Of a stretch of DNA of 48,288 nt, positions 17,629 through 28,000 are shown in pieces. The position numbers were made by a program, and so were the translations under genes. The stretch is taken from positions 1-48,288 of the forward strand of contig PLHF01000115.1 of NCBI GenBank assembly GCA_003138855.1. The letters are read 5' to 3'. The stretch's first letter is position 1. The number at the start of each line of letters is the position of its first letter. Origin of the DNA: Acidimicrobiaceae bacterium. Lineage in GTDB: Bacteria; Actinomycetota; Acidimicrobiia; Acidimicrobiales; RAAP-2. The notes beneath the pieces are model-generated. The model did not search any database and was not told the DNA's origin. It was given only the letters and a program-made list of their open reading frames with translations.

Positions 17629-18932
17629 GACCCGGCGGGAGCCGCGGACCCTACCGCCGGGGTGGCCACCGGATTCGGTGCCGTCCGCCGCAGCTGCCGG
17701 ACGCACCAGGCAGCCATCAGGACGAAGATGACGGTGCGGGCGATCGTCGAGCCGAATCCGACCCACGAGTAGGAGTTGGGCTGGTCGGGTAGGCGCAGGA
17801 CGAACTCGAACCAGTAGTCGTATGCCGAGAGGACGCCCAGTGACACCCCGTATCGGGCGGGCATGGCGGCGATGGCCCCGGCGGCGAACACCCACAGCAC
17901 ATACTGCGGATTCCAGATCTTGTTGACCGCCATCCAGGCGATGATGGTCATCGCGGTGGCCAGGGCCACCGCCCGGGCCTGGTCGGCATCGGCGGTCCGC
18001 CAGACCATCCATGCCCCGTAGGCCACGGCCGCCCCCACCACCAGCAGCGAGCCGTCGTTGATGGTGTGATTGCCCACAACGGTGGTGCCCACGACCTTGC
18101 CCAGCATCCCCCAGAGGGAGTCCTTCTCCGGCCGCTCGCTGTTGAAGCGGAAGAACCACAGGGTGTTGGACCGGGCCACCACCAGGAACGGCACCATGAT
18201 CACCGCGCTCAGCGCGGCAAAGGGGATCAGCCATCGGGCCACCAGCCTCCCCGGGGACGGCCCGACGACCGCGCCGGACCCGTCCGGGGTGCCCGTGTCG
18301 GCCGGGAGCGCAGGCGCCGCCGACGACCGCCACCACCGTGCCCCGAGGGCGGCCACGGCCATCGGGGCCACGATCACCGGGAAGAGCTTGAACCACGTCC
18401 CCAGCGCGGCCGAGGCGCCACTGAGCGCGAAACGGCGCTCACCGAACCAGACCACGGCCGCCACCAGGAAGACGATGCCGACGAGGTCCCAGTTGATGGC
18501 GGCGTCGAGGAGCAGCGCCGGCGTGGCGGCGATCCACCAGGCCGACGGTGGGTGCTGCCGGCGGAGGAGGGCGATCGACCCGAAGGTGGCCGCTGCGGTC
18601 AGCACCCCGGCGGCGGCGAACCAGGACGCCGGTCCGCCGGGCAGCCACGACGGGAGCCAGAGCACGAACCCGAGGAGCACCGGGTACTCGATGCGGTCGT
18701 GGACGTAGGGCAGCGGATGGATGACGTGGCCGACCCGGATGTAGTGGTTGAGGCTCAGGTTGAGGATGTCGGAGTACAGCCCGTGGTTGAGCGACCAGAC
18801 CTGGTAGTCGAAGCCGGCCCGCACATGGGACAACCCGCGGGCCATCAGGAGGTAGTCCACGAGCAGCAGGGCGCCGGCCACGACGTAGGGCCCCCACCGG
18901 CTGGTGGAGACGCCAAGGGGGTCCCGGCTCAC
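17625..18932 (-). CDS. GT87-like integral membrane glycosyltransferase
   Basis: The 435-residue protein has around ten hydrophobic helices and a short first loop with acidic residues (GFDYQVWSLNHGLYSDIL...YVHDRIEYPVLLGFVLWLPSWLPGG), typical of GT-C fold mannosyltransferases using polyprenyl-phosphate sugars (GT87 type). A WNPQYVLWVF motif near residue 330 also fits. The GTG start at 18932 overlaps the upstream protease stop as GTGA, and its own stop overlaps the YfhO-like ATG. Donor and acceptor are unknown. Confidence 0.72.
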   Translation of the reverse strand: MSRDPLGVSTSRWGPYVVAGALLLVDYLLMARGLSHVRAGFDYQVWSLNHGLYSDILNLSLNHYIRVGHVIHPLPYVHDRIEYPVLLGFVLWLPSWLPGGPASWFAAAGVLTAAATFGSIALLRRQHPPSAWWIAATPALLLDAAINWDLVGIVFLVAAVVWFGERRFALSGASAALGTWFKLFPVIVAPMAVAALGARWWRSSAAPALPADTGTPDGSGAVVGPSPGRLVARWLIPFAALSAVIMVPFLVVARSNTLWFFRFNSERPEKDSLWGMLGKVVGTTVVGNHTINDGSLLVVGAAVAYGAWMVWRTADADQARAVALATAMTIIAWMAVNKIWNPQYVLWVFAAGAIAAMPARYGVSLGVLSAYDYWFEFVLRLPDQPNSYSWVGFGSTIARTVIFVLMAAWCVRQLRRTAPNPVATPAVGSAAPAGS

Positions 18933-19711
18933 ACCAGCAGACCCGACCACCAGTGGATGACGTGGTCGAGCAGCAGCGTCCACTCGTTGCGGAACACCAG
19001 AATGAGGATGAGCGGGAGGAACATCAAGAATGGCTGGAGCCGGTAGTACTCGGGCAACGAGCGCGCTGGGATGAAGCGCTCGAGCACCGAGGCCCCGTCG
19101 AGCGGCGGGCACGGGATGAGGTTGAACACCCCGAGCACGATGTTGGCGATCCCGGCGAGGAAGATGACCTGACCGAGGAGCGTGGGCGGGTAGTACCCGC
19201 CCGAATAGACGATCTGGCGGATGACCTGGGGCGTGGTGAGCACGAAGAGGAAGCCCATCAGCGCGGCCAACGCGAAGTTGGTGAGCGGGCCTACCAGCGA
19301 CACGATCACCGTGTGGTTGCGCGGGCTCCGGAGGCGGTTGGTGTTGACCGGGACCGGCTTGGCCCAGCCGTAGGCCCCAATCCCCGACAGCGACAGGACG
19401 GCCGGTACCAGCAGTGTCCCCACCGGGTCGACGTGGGCCAGCGGGTTGAGCGTGAGGCGGCCGGCCTTCTTCGCCGTGTCGTCCCCGAAGGCCAGGGCCA
19501 CCACGCCGTGGGAGATCTCGTGGAGGATGATCGACGGGATCAGCACCAGGAAGTAGATGATCTCGAACCGGTTGATCCGGTCGGTGCTGATCAGGAAGAC
19601 GAAGATGGCCGCGGCCACCGTCACGATGATGACGTTCCGCCGGCTCGGCTGAAATCGTCGCTTGGGCCGCCCGGACCCACCACCGGATCCGCCATAGCCC
19701 CCGTAGGCCAT
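18929..19711 (-). CDS. Site-2 protease-like M50 membrane metalloprotease
   Basis: This is a 260-residue multi-pass protein of the M50B group that cleaves substrates within membranes. The zinc motif HEISH is at about residues 64-68, and the third ligand lies in the LIPCPPLDG motif (Asp). The N-terminus is a Gly-rich, basic cytoplasmic tail (YGGYGGSGGG). No PDZ domain is present, so it is of the compact type. It lies 16 bases downstream of the DksA-like gene. Its substrate is unknown. Confidence 0.85.
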   Translation of the reverse strand: MAYGGYGGSGGGSGRPKRRFQPSRRNVIIVTVAAAIFVFLISTDRINRFEIIYFLVLIPSIILHEISHGVVALAFGDDTAKKAGRLTLNPLAHVDPVGTLLVPAVLSLSGIGAYGWAKPVPVNTNRLRSPRNHTVIVSLVGPLTNFALAALMGFLFVLTTPQVIRQIVYSGGYYPPTLLGQVIFLAGIANIVLGVFNLIPCPPLDGASVLERFIPARSLPEYYRLQPFLMFLPLILILVFRNEWTLLLDHVIHWWSGLLV

Positions 19712-19727
19712 CAGGGCCCCGGTCCGA

Positions 19728-20063
19728 TCAGGACCGGTTGGCGTGGTCGATGCAGTACCGGGTGGCCGGCATCGCCTCGAGGCGGGCGGGCTGGACGGCC
19801 ACGCCGCACACCTCGCAGTGGCCGTAGCTGCCGTCCTCCATCCGCCCGAGGGCCTGGGCTACCTCCTCGAGGGACTCCTTGAGCTGCACGGCCAGCACCC
19901 CGGCCTCGCCCCGCTCGGCAGTGACCTGGCTCGTGTCGGCGAAATTGGAGTCGTAGTGGAGGCCCCCGCCCTCGCCGTGGCCGAGCTCGGACAGCTCGGA
20001 CAGAAGCTGCCTCTGCTCGTTCTCGAGGAGTTGGCGGTAGTCAACTGCGGGGGCATCGCTCAT
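19728..20063 (-). CDS. DksA/TraR-family zinc-finger protein
   Basis: The 111-residue protein has a coiled-coil N-terminal half (YRQLLENEQRQLLSELSELG) and a C-terminal zinc-finger (GHCEVCGVAVQPARLEAMPATRYCIDH). The last ligand of the usual C4 site is His, giving CxxC...CxxH. The acidic coiled-coil tip of true DksA is not evident, so direct action on RNA polymerase is uncertain. TAGGAT ends seven bases before a GTG at 20066 that is directly followed by ATG at 20063; a leaderless message would begin at the GTG and add one residue. Confidence 0.8.
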   Translation of the reverse strand: MSDAPAVDYRQLLENEQRQLLSELSELGHGEGGGLHYDSNFADTSQVTAERGEAGVLAVQLKESLEEVAQALGRMEDGSYGHCEVCGVAVQPARLEAMPATRYCIDHANRS

Positions 20064-20073
20064 CACCTGGAGG

Positions 20074-20079
20074 ATCCTA
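20074..20079 (-). promoter_or_regulatory. -10 element upstream of DksA-like gene
   Basis: Read on the minus strand this is TAGGAT, seven bases before GTG (20066). It includes the TAG stop codon of xerD, so the promoter lies inside the 3' end of the preceding gene. Confidence 0.5.
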
Positions 20080-21005
20080 CCTGGCCCGGACCCCTCCAGC
20101 CCGCGGGTGGGCCTGCTCGTAGGCATTGCGGAGGTGCTCCTGGCTGAGCTTTGTATAGATCTGGGTCGTGGCGATCGAGACATGGCCCAGGAGCTCCTGG
20201 ACCACGCGGATATCGGCCCCGTGCGCCAGCATGTGGCTGGCGCAGGAGTGCCGCAGCACGTGGGGGCTGACCACCGTGCCCAGCCCGGCCTGCTCGGCGC
20301 GGTGGCTCACGATGGCCCACGCCCCCTGGCGGCTCAGGCGACCCCCGCGGGTGTTGAGGAAGACCGCCTCGGAGTCGCTCCGCCGCGCCCACCGGGCCGG
20401 GGCGAGGCGGGGCCGCCCGGAGACCGAGAGCCACCGGTCGAGGGCAAAACGGGCAGGGCCGCCCAGAGGGACCAGCCGCTCCTTGGCCCCCTTGCCGAAC
20501 ACCCGGAGGAGGCCATCGTCGCCCTGGACATCGATGAGCGAGAGCCCGACCACCTCGGAGATGCGTGCCCCGGTGCCGTAGAGGAGTTCGAGGAGGGCCC
20601 GGTCCCGCAGGTCGACGGGTTCTGACCCGCCCACCTGCTCGAGGAGCAGCAACACCTGGCGCTCCTCGAGGGCCTTCGGGAGACGTCGGGGCAGGCGGGG
20701 GGACCGCACGTCCACCGTCGGGTCGTCGGCGATGGTCCCTTCCCCCACCAAGAAGCGGTAGAGGCCGCGCAGGGCGGTGGTCGACCGGGCCACCGAGGCC
20801 GGGTTCCGCCCTCCACCCCGGAGCTCGGCCAGGTAGCGCTCGATGGCATCGGGGCCGGCGTCGAGCGGTTCGACCCCGGCGTTCCGGGCCCAGTGCTCCC
20901 AGGCCCCGATGTCCCGCCGGTAGGCGGCCAGGGTGTTGCGCGACCGCCCCTTCTCCACGGCCAACCAGGACAGGTACTCTTCCGCACCGGTCGACAGGGG
21001 CTGGT

Positions 21006-21009
<4 letters not shown>
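20077..21009 (-). CDS. xerD: Site-specific tyrosine recombinase XerD
   Basis: The 310-residue integrase-family protein has an N-terminal SAM-like DNA-binding domain (LSWLAVEKGRSRNTLAAYRRDI) and all catalytic residues: Arg in GARISEVVGL, HxxR in SPHVLRHSCASHML, His in LLGHVSIATTQIYT and the nucleophilic Tyr in QIYT. Length and context beside a Nudix gene and pyrG, and near scpAB, match XerD rather than a phage integrase. The GTG at 21009 overlaps the Nudix stop as GTGA. Its role would be dimer resolution at dif; no dif site was recognised here. Confidence 0.9.
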
Positions 21010-23292
<2,283 letters not shown>

Positions 23293-23341
23293 GCGGAACC
23301 GTCCGGACCAAGGTGCGGACCCTGCGTCGTCGCTGGGTCGG

Positions 23342-24964
23342 TCACTTCCGGACGCCGGCGCCGTGGACGCCGTCGAGCAGCTCCCGGGCGTGGCGCCGGG
23401 CCGAGGCGCTGTCCGGCCTGCCCGACAGCATCCGGCTCAACTCCACCACCCTTCCCTCGTCGTCGAGGGGCACGACGACAGCGTGCGTTCGGCCGGCGCT
23501 CTCGGTCTTCCGCACCTCGAGCTGGTGGTCGGCCTGCGCCGCCACCTGGGCCAGGTGGGTGACGACGAGCACCTGGCTGTGGTGCCCCAGATCGGCGAGG
23601 GCGGCACCAACAGCGATTGCCGCCGTGCCCCCCACCCCGGCATCGACCTCGTCGAACACCATCACCCCGGGAGCATCGGTCAGCGCCAGTCGCAGGGCCA
23701 GCATGGCGCGGGAGAGCTCGCCGCCGGAGGCCGCCTTGGCCAACGGCTGCAGGGGCTCTCCCGTGTTGGCGGCCAGCTCGAACGTGACGTCGTCAGCCGG
23801 CCCGGCTCCTTCCACGGAGATCGAGAAGCGGGCCGAGCCCATGGCCAGTCCGCGCAGCGTCGATTGGACGTCGCGGGCCAGCCGGGGGGCGGCCTCCCTC
23901 CGGGCCGCCGCCACCTTCGATTCGACCTGTGCGAGCGCCGATCGGGCCAGCCCGATCTCTCCGTCCAGGGCCACCGCCCTTCGGTCTTCGTGGTCGATGG
24001 CCGCCAGGCGCCGGTGGGCCTCCCCGGCAAAGGACAGCACGCCGGAGAGCGTGGCGCCGTACTTGCGCTCGAGCTGCCGGAACAGCTGGCGGCGGGTGCG
24101 GATCTCCTCGAGGCGCTGCGGGTCGTCCTCCCACGTCTCCACCACCGTCCGCAACTCGGTGGCCAGGTCGGAGAGCTCGCCCATCGACGATCGCACCCTG
24201 GCGTCGACGGCGGCCAGAGGCTCCCTTCCGGCGAGGGCGGCGGACGCGTCGGCCAGGCGGTCGAGGGCGCCGTCGTCGTCCGACCCGGTGAGGGCGGACA
24301 GGGCACGGGCTGCGGCCTCGCGGTGGGCGCCGGCTGCGGCCAGTCTATCCTCTTCGACCTCGAGCCGGGCGTCCTCGTCGCCGTCCTCGATGCGGGCCCC
24401 TTCGATCTCTTCGATCTGATACCGGAGCATCTCCACTTCGCGGGCCCGTTGCCGGGCATCTCCACCCAGGGCCTCCGACTCGTCGGTCAGTCGGCGGAGG
24501 TGCTGGCGTGCCGTTCCGAGCAGCGGCAGATCGATGCCGGCGAAGAGGTCGAGCGCCCGCCGCTGGGCGTCGGAGTGGACCAGCGACCGGTGCTGGTGCT
24601 GCCCGTGCAGCTCGATGAGATCGCCGGCCACTTCGGCCAGCGCACCGATCGGAACCATCCGCCCGTCGACCCACGCCTTGGACCGTCCCTCGCGGGCCAC
24701 CGACCGGGCCAGCAATGTCTCGCCGGCCGGCTCCCCTGCGGCCGGGTCCACGAACCGGCCCTCGACCAGAGCCTCGGCCGCACCTGCTCGGACCGTCGAC
24801 GGATCGGCCCTGCCCCCGAGCAGCAGGCCCAGCGCTTCGACCAGGAGGGTCTTGCCGGCCCCGGTCTCGCCGGTCAGCGCGGTCATCCCCGATGCCGGGG
24901 TGACCGTGACATCATCGATCACACCGAGGTCACGCACTCGGAGCTCGACCAGGATGCGTCCCAA
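23342..24964 (-). CDS. recN: DNA repair protein RecN
   Basis: RecN is an SMC-like ATPase that acts in double-strand break repair. Walker A is TGETGAGKTLLVEALGLLLGG near residue 30, the ABC signature is ASGGELSRAMLALRLAL, and Walker B is VMVFDEVDAGVGG. The middle is a long Ala/Arg/Glu-rich coiled coil. It has 540 residues. The proposed start is TTG at 24964, with AGGGG nine bases upstream; the conserved N-terminus (VELRVRDLGVIDDV) begins four codons later, so a nearby alternative start is possible. It lies 12 bases after nadK. Confidence 0.93.
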   Translation of the reverse strand: MGRILVELRVRDLGVIDDVTVTPASGMTALTGETGAGKTLLVEALGLLLGGRADPSTVRAGAAEALVEGRFVDPAAGEPAGETLLARSVAREGRSKAWVDGRMVPIGALAEVAGDLIELHGQHQHRSLVHSDAQRRALDLFAGIDLPLLGTARQHLRRLTDESEALGGDARQRAREVEMLRYQIEEIEGARIEDGDEDARLEVEEDRLAAAGAHREAAARALSALTGSDDDGALDRLADASAALAGREPLAAVDARVRSSMGELSDLATELRTVVETWEDDPQRLEEIRTRRQLFRQLERKYGATLSGVLSFAGEAHRRLAAIDHEDRRAVALDGEIGLARSALAQVESKVAAARREAAPRLARDVQSTLRGLAMGSARFSISVEGAGPADDVTFELAANTGEPLQPLAKAASGGELSRAMLALRLALTDAPGVMVFDEVDAGVGGTAAIAVGAALADLGHHSQVLVVTHLAQVAAQADHQLEVRKTESAGRTHAVVVPLDDEGRVVELSRMLSGRPDSASARRHARELLDGVHGAGVRK

Positions 24965-24976
24965 TGGGTCAGGCCC

Positions 24977-25801
24977 CTACCGGTCGGCCAAGTGGAACTT
25001 CGCCTTCAGGATGGCGTGGAAATCACGGGTCCCGAAGGTGACGAGCCGCGCCGGCTGCCTGCCCTCACTGCAGTCCACGGTGGCTCCCGGTTCGAGGAGG
25101 GAGACGCTGATGCCATCGACGACCAGTACCGCCGTCCGGGGCTCGAGAACCTCCAGGCGCAGCCGCTCGGTCGGGTCGAGGACCAGAGGGCGGTCGAAGA
25201 GCATGTGCGGGGAGACCGGCGTCACCACGATGGCCCGCAGCCGTGGCGACAGCACCGGTCCTCGGGCCGAGAGGTTGTAGGCGGTGGAGCCGGTGGGTGT
25301 GGCCACCAGCAGGCCGTCGGCCGCGTAGGTGACGAAGGGCCGCCCGTCGATCGATGTCGCGATCCGGACGGTGTGCCCGGGCACGGTCTTCTCCACCGTC
25401 GCCTCGTTGAGCGCCATCCGCTCGTCGATCAGCGCGCCGTCGGGGCCGTGCACGGTCACCGAGAGGGTCATCCGCTCCTCCACCTGGTACGAACCCTCCA
25501 GAAACCCGGAGAGCGCATCCTCGAGTCCACCCGGTTCCAACTGGGTCAGATAGCCCAGGCGTCCGATGTTGACGCCGAGCACCGGGATGCCGCCTTCCAG
25601 CGCGCTGTCCACGGCACGCAGGAGGGTACCGTCGCCCCCCAGACTGACCAGGAGATCGGCACCATCGATCGCCACCGAGTCGTCGGTCTGGAGTGCCATG
25701 ATGGCCCGGTGGCCGCGTTCGGCCAACCACGCGCTTGCCCGCTCGGCCAGCGCAGCCGCTTCGGGCCGCATGGGATGGGCGTAGAAGGCGATGGTTGCCA
25801 T
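24977..25801 (-). CDS. nadK: NAD kinase
   Basis: NadK phosphorylates NAD to NADP. The ATP/NAD-binding motif LVSLGGDGTLLRAVDSAL (about residues 50-67) and the downstream GRLGYLTQLEPG, LNEATVEK and ADGLLVATPTGSTAYNLSARGP blocks are diagnostic. Length is 274 residues. It sits between tlyA (seven bases) and recN (12 bases), an arrangement shared with many actinomycetes and Firmicutes. Confidence 0.96.
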   Translation of the reverse strand: MATIAFYAHPMRPEAAALAERASAWLAERGHRAIMALQTDDSVAIDGADLLVSLGGDGTLLRAVDSALEGGIPVLGVNIGRLGYLTQLEPGGLEDALSGFLEGSYQVEERMTLSVTVHGPDGALIDERMALNEATVEKTVPGHTVRIATSIDGRPFVTYAADGLLVATPTGSTAYNLSARGPVLSPRLRAIVVTPVSPHMLFDRPLVLDPTERLRLEVLEPRTAVLVVDGISVSLLEPGATVDCSEGRQPARLVTFGTRDFHAILKAKFHLADR

Positions 25802-25808
25802 GGGTCGC

Positions 25809-26609
25809 TTATCCCTTCGGGTTCCGGTGATGTGCCTCGGCCACCGCCGCGTCCAGCATGGCGTCGAGGTTTGGTGCGGTCGGCGCCGACGGTCCGCATG
25901 GCGTGCGGGCGTGGAGGATGAACTCGATGTTGCCGGCCTGCCCGGTGATCGGTGACGGCATGGCCCCCATGATGACTGCTCCGGAGGCGCAGAGGGCGCT
26001 GGCTGCCTCTCCGAGGGTTCGACGGTGGATGACGGGGTCGCGGATGACACCCTTGGCGCGGGAGGCCTCCACCCGGCCGGCCTCGAACTGGGGCTTGACC
26101 AGGAGGAGGGCCGGAGCTCCTGGTACCGCGATGTCCCCCACCAGGACCGGCACCGCCTGGGAGAGCGAGATGAACGAGAGATCGGCCGTGACCAGGTCGA
26201 CCGGAACACCCCCGACGGTGGCCAGCGTCACCTCCCGTATGTCCAGACGCTCGTGGTTGACCACCCGGCTGTCGAGGCGGAGCCGGTGGTGCAGTTGGCC
26301 CCTCCCCACATCGACCGCCACCACCGAGGCCGCGCCCGCCTGGAGCAGGCAGTCGGTGAATCCCCCGGTGGATGCGCCTGCGTCGAGGGCCCGGGTGCCC
26401 GTGGGGTCGATGCCGAACCGGGTCAGCGCGGCAGCCAGCTTCTCTCCTCCCCGGCCCACGTAACGCGCAGGGGCACCGAGGAGTTCGATGGGTTCTGCGG
26501 GTGCCACCAGCCGCGCCGACTTGTCGGCAATCGTCCCGGAGACCAGCACGAGCCCCCGGTCGATCAGTGCCGCAGCCAGAGGCCGGCTCTTGACCAGCCC
26601 CCTGGCCAC
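25809..26609 (-). CDS. tlyA: TlyA-family rRNA 2'-O-methyltransferase (start uncertain)
   Basis: TlyA methylates ribose 2'-OH groups of rRNA. The FtsJ-like methyltransferase core shows LDAGASTGGFTDCLLQAGA as the SAM motif and LVKPQFEAGR downstream. The first ordinary start codon, GTG at 26609, falls inside the S4 RNA-binding domain: the upstream codons read RQRLDRAL, completing the conserved RLDxxLVxRGL motif. The only codon upstream that could initiate is a CTG at 26648 that overlaps the preceding stop as CTGA. The true protein probably starts there with 13 extra residues. Confidence 0.88.
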   Translation of the reverse strand: MARGLVKSRPLAAALIDRGLVLVSGTIADKSARLVAPAEPIELLGAPARYVGRGGEKLAAALTRFGIDPTGTRALDAGASTGGFTDCLLQAGAASVVAVDVGRGQLHHRLRLDSRVVNHERLDIREVTLATVGGVPVDLVTADLSFISLSQAVPVLVGDIAVPGAPALLLVKPQFEAGRVEASRAKGVIRDPVIHRRTLGEAASALCASGAVIMGAMPSPITGQAGNIEFILHARTPCGPSAPTAPNLDAMLDAAVAEAHHRNPKG

Positions 26610-26644
26610 CAGTGCACGGTCGAGGCGCTGTCGAGCCGGCGAGG

Positions 26645-27133
26645 TCAGCCTGCCGACCCGGCGGCCGCGGTCTTCTCGGCCGGGACCTTCTTCGCCGCGG
26701 TCTTCTTGGCCGGAGCCTTCTTGGCCGTGGCCTTCTTCGCTGCGCTCTTCTTGGCCGGAGCCTTCTTCGCTGCGGTCTTCTTGGCCGGAGCCTTCTTGGC
26801 CGGAGCCTTCTTCTGCGCCGTTGTGGACCGTCCGGCCCCAGCTGTCCGCTGGAGCACGGCAGCGACCTGTCTGGCCAGATCCTCGATATTGGTGACGCTG
26901 AGGTTATCCAGCTGGTGGCTCACCTCGCGACGGATCTGCGCCAGCAGTGCCTCACGGCTCTTGCGGCTGCGCTCGAGCAGCTCATCTACCTTGGCTCGCG
27001 CGTCGCTGCGCTGCACCTCACCGTTCTGGACCAGCTGCTGCACGAACTCCTCGGCACGGGCACGGTTCACGTTGGTGAAGTTGATGCCGGCATCGACGTA
27101 TCGCTGCAATCCATCTCTGTTCTTGTTGGCCAT
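26645..27133 (-). CDS. Histone H1-like Lys/Ala-rich protein
   Basis: The 162-residue protein has an acidic-basic helical N-terminal part with coiled-coil character (RARAEEFVQQLVQNGEVQRSDARAKVDELLERSRKSREALLAQI, about residues 24-67) and a C-terminal tail of KKAPAKK/KKTAAKK repeats from about residue 108. This resembles actinobacterial phasin-like or histone-like proteins that bind DNA through a Lys/Ala tail. The ATG at 27133 has TAGAGT seven bases upstream, so the gene has its own leaderless promoter, and tlyA is directly coupled to its stop codon. A nucleoid or polymer-granule role is inference. Confidence 0.72.
   Translation of the reverse strand: MANKNRDGLQRYVDAGINFTNVNRARAEEFVQQLVQNGEVQRSDARAKVDELLERSRKSREALLAQIRREVSHQLDNLSVTNIEDLARQVAAVLQRTAGAGRSTTAQKKAPAKKAPAKKTAAKKAPAKKSAAKKATAKKAPAKKTAAKKVPAEKTAAAGSAG
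26680..26815 (-). repeat. Degenerate short tandem repeat coding the AAKK tail
   Basis: Imperfect 12- to 15-base units (variants of TTCTTGGCCGGAGCC on the plus strand) encode the KKAPAKK/KKTAAKK tail of the histone-like protein. Such runs vary in copy number between strains by slippage and are prone to assembly collapse. Confidence 0.7.
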
Positions 27134-27140
27134 ATTGCCT

Positions 27141-27146
27141 ACTCTA
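27141..27146 (-). promoter_or_regulatory. -10 element, leaderless promoter of histone-like gene
   Basis: Read on the minus strand this is TAGAGT, exactly seven bases before the ATG at 27133, with no ribosome binding site between. It would drive the histone-like gene and probably tlyA-nadK-recN. Confidence 0.6.
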
Positions 27147-27184
27147 CCTGGACCGCCTGCCCGCAGCCAGGACGAATCTCCCGG

Positions 27185-28000
27185 TCAGTGGGCGAGCGCC
27201 TCGCGGACGAGCGTGAAGAAGTCGGACCCGCGCGCGGCGAGCGGCGTGTCGAAGCCGTGACCCCCCGCCGGGGTCACCCCCGAGTCGACCAGTCCGAAGG
27301 GGATCCCGAGACGCTCGGCAAGCCGACCGTCGGTCCGGGGCTGGTCGCCGACCATGACGACGGAGCGGTCTCCGTCATCGAAGGCGAAACGACGCTTCAT
27401 GAGCGCAGCCATCGGTTCGTGCGGCTTTCCGGCGATCTCGGGTGTCAGCCCGGAGGCGGTGGCCACCGCGGCGAGCAGGGCACCGGAGCCGGGCAGCAAC
27501 CCGGCCGGCGTCGGGAAGGTCGGGTCCTCGTTGGTGCCGATGAGCCGACCCGAGGCTCGGGCTGCCGTCGCCGTGGCCGCCAGGGAGTCGAAGTCGAAGG
27601 CATGGCTCCATCCGACGATGGCCGCATCCACCGATCCGCCGTCCACGACCGCCACTCCTCGTTCGTCGAGTGCCTCGAGCACGCCTCCCTCGGCCAGGAC
27701 CTTGACCGACTGGCCCGGCTCCACCAGGGAAGCGACGGCCATCGCCGAGGTCACCAGATCGCCGGGCGCGGCATCGATGCCGATGCGCGCCAGGCGGGCC
27801 AGGAGCGCGCTGGTGGTCGGTGCCGAGTTGTTGGTTGCGAACGCCACCCGGACACCGTGTGCACGGAGTGCGCCGACTGCACCGGCGGCATCGCCGATCG
27901 GCTCGCCGCTCAGCCAGATCACCCCGTCGAGGTCGACGATCCATAGCGAGGCCGTACCGAACGCCGGTTGTGCCGAACGAACCGACTGGGGTGCGGTCAT
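27185..28000 (-). CDS. HAD-family hydrolase, NagD-like phosphatase
   Basis: A HAD superfamily (class IIA) phosphatase of 271 residues with motif I WIVDLDGVIWLSGEPI (nucleophile Asp near residue 23), motif II FATNNSA, motif III around GKPHEPM and motif IV MVGDQPRTDGRLAERLGI, with a C2-type cap between II and III. Substrates of the group include sugar phosphates, nucleotides and 2-phosphoglycolate. The ATG overlaps the desaturase stop as ATGA. Confidence 0.88.
   Translation of the reverse strand: MTAPQSVRSAQPAFGTASLWIVDLDGVIWLSGEPIGDAAGAVGALRAHGVRVAFATNNSAPTTSALLARLARIGIDAAPGDLVTSAMAVASLVEPGQSVKVLAEGGVLEALDERGVAVVDGGSVDAAIVGWSHAFDFDSLAATATAARASGRLIGTNEDPTFPTPAGLLPGSGALLAAVATASGLTPEIAGKPHEPMAALMKRRFAFDDGDRSVVMVGDQPRTDGRLAERLGIPFGLVDSGVTPAGGHGFDTPLAARGSDFFTLVREALAH

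Noticed and set aside
13642-17772. A 1376-codon open frame on the plus strand
   Set aside because: It runs through trpS out of frame and then antisense to the YfhO-like gene; the translation is Arg/Gly/Pro-rich without domains and only reflects high GC at third positions.
26680-26815. CRISPR-like repeat
   Set aside because: The short units are contiguous and encode a Lys/Ala tail; there are no spacers.
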